Assembly: GCA_021372055.1 (NCBI GenBank)
Contig: JAJFVB010000226.1
Coordinates: 1-51,576 of the forward strand
DNA: 51,576 nt
Source: Desulfobacteraceae bacterium
GTDB taxonomy: Bacteria; Desulfobacterota; Syntrophobacteria; Syntrophobacterales; Syntrophobacteraceae
Reading direction: 5' to 3'
This document shows, piece after piece, positions 50,205-51,576 of this stretch (the stretch's first letter is position 1; each line of letters starts with the position of its first letter). Below the pieces are notes generated by a model, which saw nothing but the letters and a program-made list of their open reading frames with translations, had not been told where the DNA came from and ran no database searches. The translations under genes were made by a program, and so were the position numbers.

Positions 50205-51576
50205 ATGGACCTTAACATGATCACCATCTTCGCCCTTGCATGTGGTGGTCTCGGCGTTCTCTACGCGCTGGTCACAGCAGCGTGGGTCAGCAAGCAGAGC
50301 GCCGGTTCCGAAAAAATGCAGGCAATTTCGGCGGCTATTAAGGAAGGTGCCACGGCATTCCTGAACCGGGAGTATAAGACCGTGGCCGTTGTCGCGATTA
50401 TACTCGCAGCCGCGCTGACCTACCTTGGGATCTGGACGTCGGTCGGTTTCATCATCGGTACGTTCGGTTCCGCTCTCGCCGGTTACATCGGAATGGCTGT
50501 AACGGTAAAGGCGAACGTGCGTACGACCGAAGCCGCAAAGCGCGGCCTGCAGGCGGCACTTTCCGTTTCCTTCAAGGGCGGTTCGGTCACGGGCGTTATG
50601 GTGGTTGGCCTTGGCCTGCTCGGCATCACCGGCTACTTCATGGTTGTCCGGTCGCTGGCCCCCGCTGAAGAAGTCTTCCATGCACTTATCGGTCTCGGGT
50701 TCGGCTGCTCGCTGATGAGCGTTTTCGCTCGTATCGCGGGCGGTATCTACACCAAGGCCGCCGATGTCGGCGCCGACCTCGTTGGTAAGGTCGAAGCGGG
50801 AATCCCCGAAGACGACCCGAGAAACGCCGCAGTTATCGCCGACAACGTCGGTGACAATGTCGGCGACTGCGCCGGCATGGCGGCTGACCTGTTCGAAACC
50901 TATGCCGTGACCGCGGTCGCGACCATGGTTCTCGCGGCGATCTTCTTCGCGACGTCTCCGCTGTTGGTGAACATGATGACGCTGCCGCTTGCTATCGGCG
51001 GCATCTGCATCATCACCTCGATCATCGGCACCTTCTTCGTCAAGCTCGGCGCCAGCCAGTCGATCATGGGCGCGCTCTACAAGGGCCTGATCGCCACCGG
51101 CGTTCTGTCCCTGTTCGGCGTGGCGTTCGTGATCCACCAGCTGGTCGGTTTCGGCCCGCTCGCGGGCGTGAAGTACACCGGTCTCGCGCTGTTCGAATGC
51201 GGCGTGGTCGGCCTCGTGGTCACCGGTCTGATCATCTGGATCACCGAATACTACACCGGCACCGATTTTCGTCCGGTGAAGTCGATTGCGCAGTCGTCGG
51301 TTACCGGTCATGGCACCAACGTCATTCAGGGTCTTGCGATCTCGATGGAGTCGACGGCGCTTCCCGCCATCGTCATCATCGCGGGCATTCTGGTGACCTA
51401 CAGCCTCGCCGGCCTGTTCGGCATCGCGATTGCGACCACCACCATGCTGGCGCTGGCCGGTATGATCGTCGCACTCGACGCCTTCGGTCCGGTGACGGAC
51501 AACGCGGGCGGCATTGCTGAAATGGCCGGCCTTCCGAAGGAAGTGCGCAAGTCCACCGACGCGCTCGACGCCGTCG
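50205..51576 (+). CDS. hppA: Membrane-bound proton-translocating pyrophosphatase (3' end beyond window)
   Basis: The first 457 codons of a membrane pyrophosphatase; the frame stays open to the right edge. It begins [20 protein letters not shown]. Catalytic motifs are present: [40 protein letters not shown] (Asp-rich PPi/Mg site), [15 protein letters not shown] and [20 protein letters not shown]. The enzyme hydrolyses PPi and pumps protons across the membrane. The residue that separates K+-dependent from K+-independent types (in GNTTA/K) lies just past the edge, though the whole resembles the alphaproteobacterial K+-independent type. The ATG follows AGGAGG by six bases. Codon use in the second half is notably C-ending. 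Confidence 0.95.
   Translation, partial: MDLNMITIFALACGGLGVLYALVTAAWVSKQSAGSEKMQAISAAIKEGATAFLNREYKTVAVVAIILAAALTYLGIWTSVGFIIGTFGSALAGYIGMAVTVKANVRTTEAAKRGLQAALSVSFKGGSVTGVMVVGLGLLGITGYFMVVRSLAPAEEVFHALIGLGFGCSLMSVFARIAGGIYTKAADVGADLVGKVEAGIPEDDPRNAAVIADNVGDNVGDCAGMAADLFETYAVTAVATMVLAAIFFATSPLLVNMMTLPLAIGGICIITSIIGTFFVKLGASQSIMGALYKGLIATGVLSLFGVAFVIHQLVGFGPLAGVKYTGLALFECGVVGLVVTGLIIWITEYYTGTDFRPVKSIAQSSVTGHGTNVIQGLAISMESTALPAIVIIAGILVTYSLAGLFGIAIATTTMLALAGMIVALDAFGPVTDNAGGIAEMAGLPKEVRKSTDALDAV

Noticed and set aside
50067..51311. 414-codon open frame on the minus strand
   Set aside because: Antisense to the pyrophosphatase gene; low-complexity His/Glu/Asp/Arg translation.
1..51576. tRNA, rRNA or CRISPR array
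   Set aside because: No cloverleaf-like T-loop motif in a proper context, no rRNA sequence and no regularly spaced direct repeats; the only repeats are the mosaic elements and the in-gene repeats described.

Overview
The window looks like the chromosome of an anaerobic, GC-rich member of the Desulfobacterota, most probably a Syntrophobacter-type propionate/fatty-acid syntroph. This is an inference from gene content: a tandem acetyl-CoA hydrolase/CoA-transferase pair, a glutaryl-CoA-type acyl-CoA dehydrogenase, a membrane pyrophosphatase, a sigma-54 activator, a ferredoxin-nitroreductase fusion and a selenocysteine-encoding gene. No rRNA, tRNA, CRISPR array, phage or intact insertion sequence was recognised.

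Layout. 1-2.8 kb: the start of a threonine aldolase gene running off the left edge, a GNAT acetyltransferase and three small secreted or hypothetical proteins. 2.9-7.2 kb: a minus-strand operon of lipoprotein, FlaG, receiver protein, receiver-GAF-HD-GYP protein and histidine kinase, pointing to flagellar and cyclic-di-GMP signalling. 7.7-13.5 kb: a complete RND tripartite efflux operon (adaptor, pump, outer-membrane factor). 14-22 kb: a HAD protein, the acyl-CoA dehydrogenase, a DisA-like nucleotide-binding protein, a PfkB kinase, a secreted amidohydrolase and a TPR/glycosyltransferase-9-like protein. 22.5-25.5 kb: the CoA-transferase tandem. 25.9-32.6 kb: a zinc-ribbon-like small protein, a BPL_N protein, a NifA-type sigma-54 activator, an MFS transporter and FtsH. 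32.7-36.4 kb: a Cache protein, an RmlD-like reductase, a small membrane protein and a phosphomannomutase. 36.5-39.3 kb: a minus-strand series of ferredoxin-nitroreductase, selenoprotein, TetR and AcpP. 39.8-51.6 kb: a 45-residue protein, an acidic repeat protein, ValS, NadC, a DUF5658 protein, a lipoprotein, MltB, a dynamin-like GTPase and the first two thirds of a proton-pumping pyrophosphatase.

Main discoveries. (1) The DsbA/FrnE-family gene at 37832..38458 is interrupted by an in-frame TGA exactly where the first Cys of the CPWC motif belongs. It is followed at bacterial-SECIS distance by a good stem-loop, so it is very probably a selenoprotein. (2) One of the two tandem CoA-transferases has lost the Glu thought to be the catalytic nucleophile (Glu to Val), while its neighbour keeps it. 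(3) Five copies of a mosaic, palindromic intergenic repeat of about 100-210 bp occur in the first 29 kb. Two of them supply or overlap the stop or start codons of flanking genes. (4) A terminator-like hairpin lies just upstream of the dynamin-like GTPase, and a long leader precedes the pyrophosphatase, both suggesting leader control.

Metabolic reading (inference): the CoA-transferases, acyl-CoA dehydrogenase and pyrophosphatase fit low-energy-yield acid metabolism, where acyl-CoA activation by CoA transfer and recovery of pyrophosphate energy both save ATP. The rest is housekeeping, envelope and signalling.
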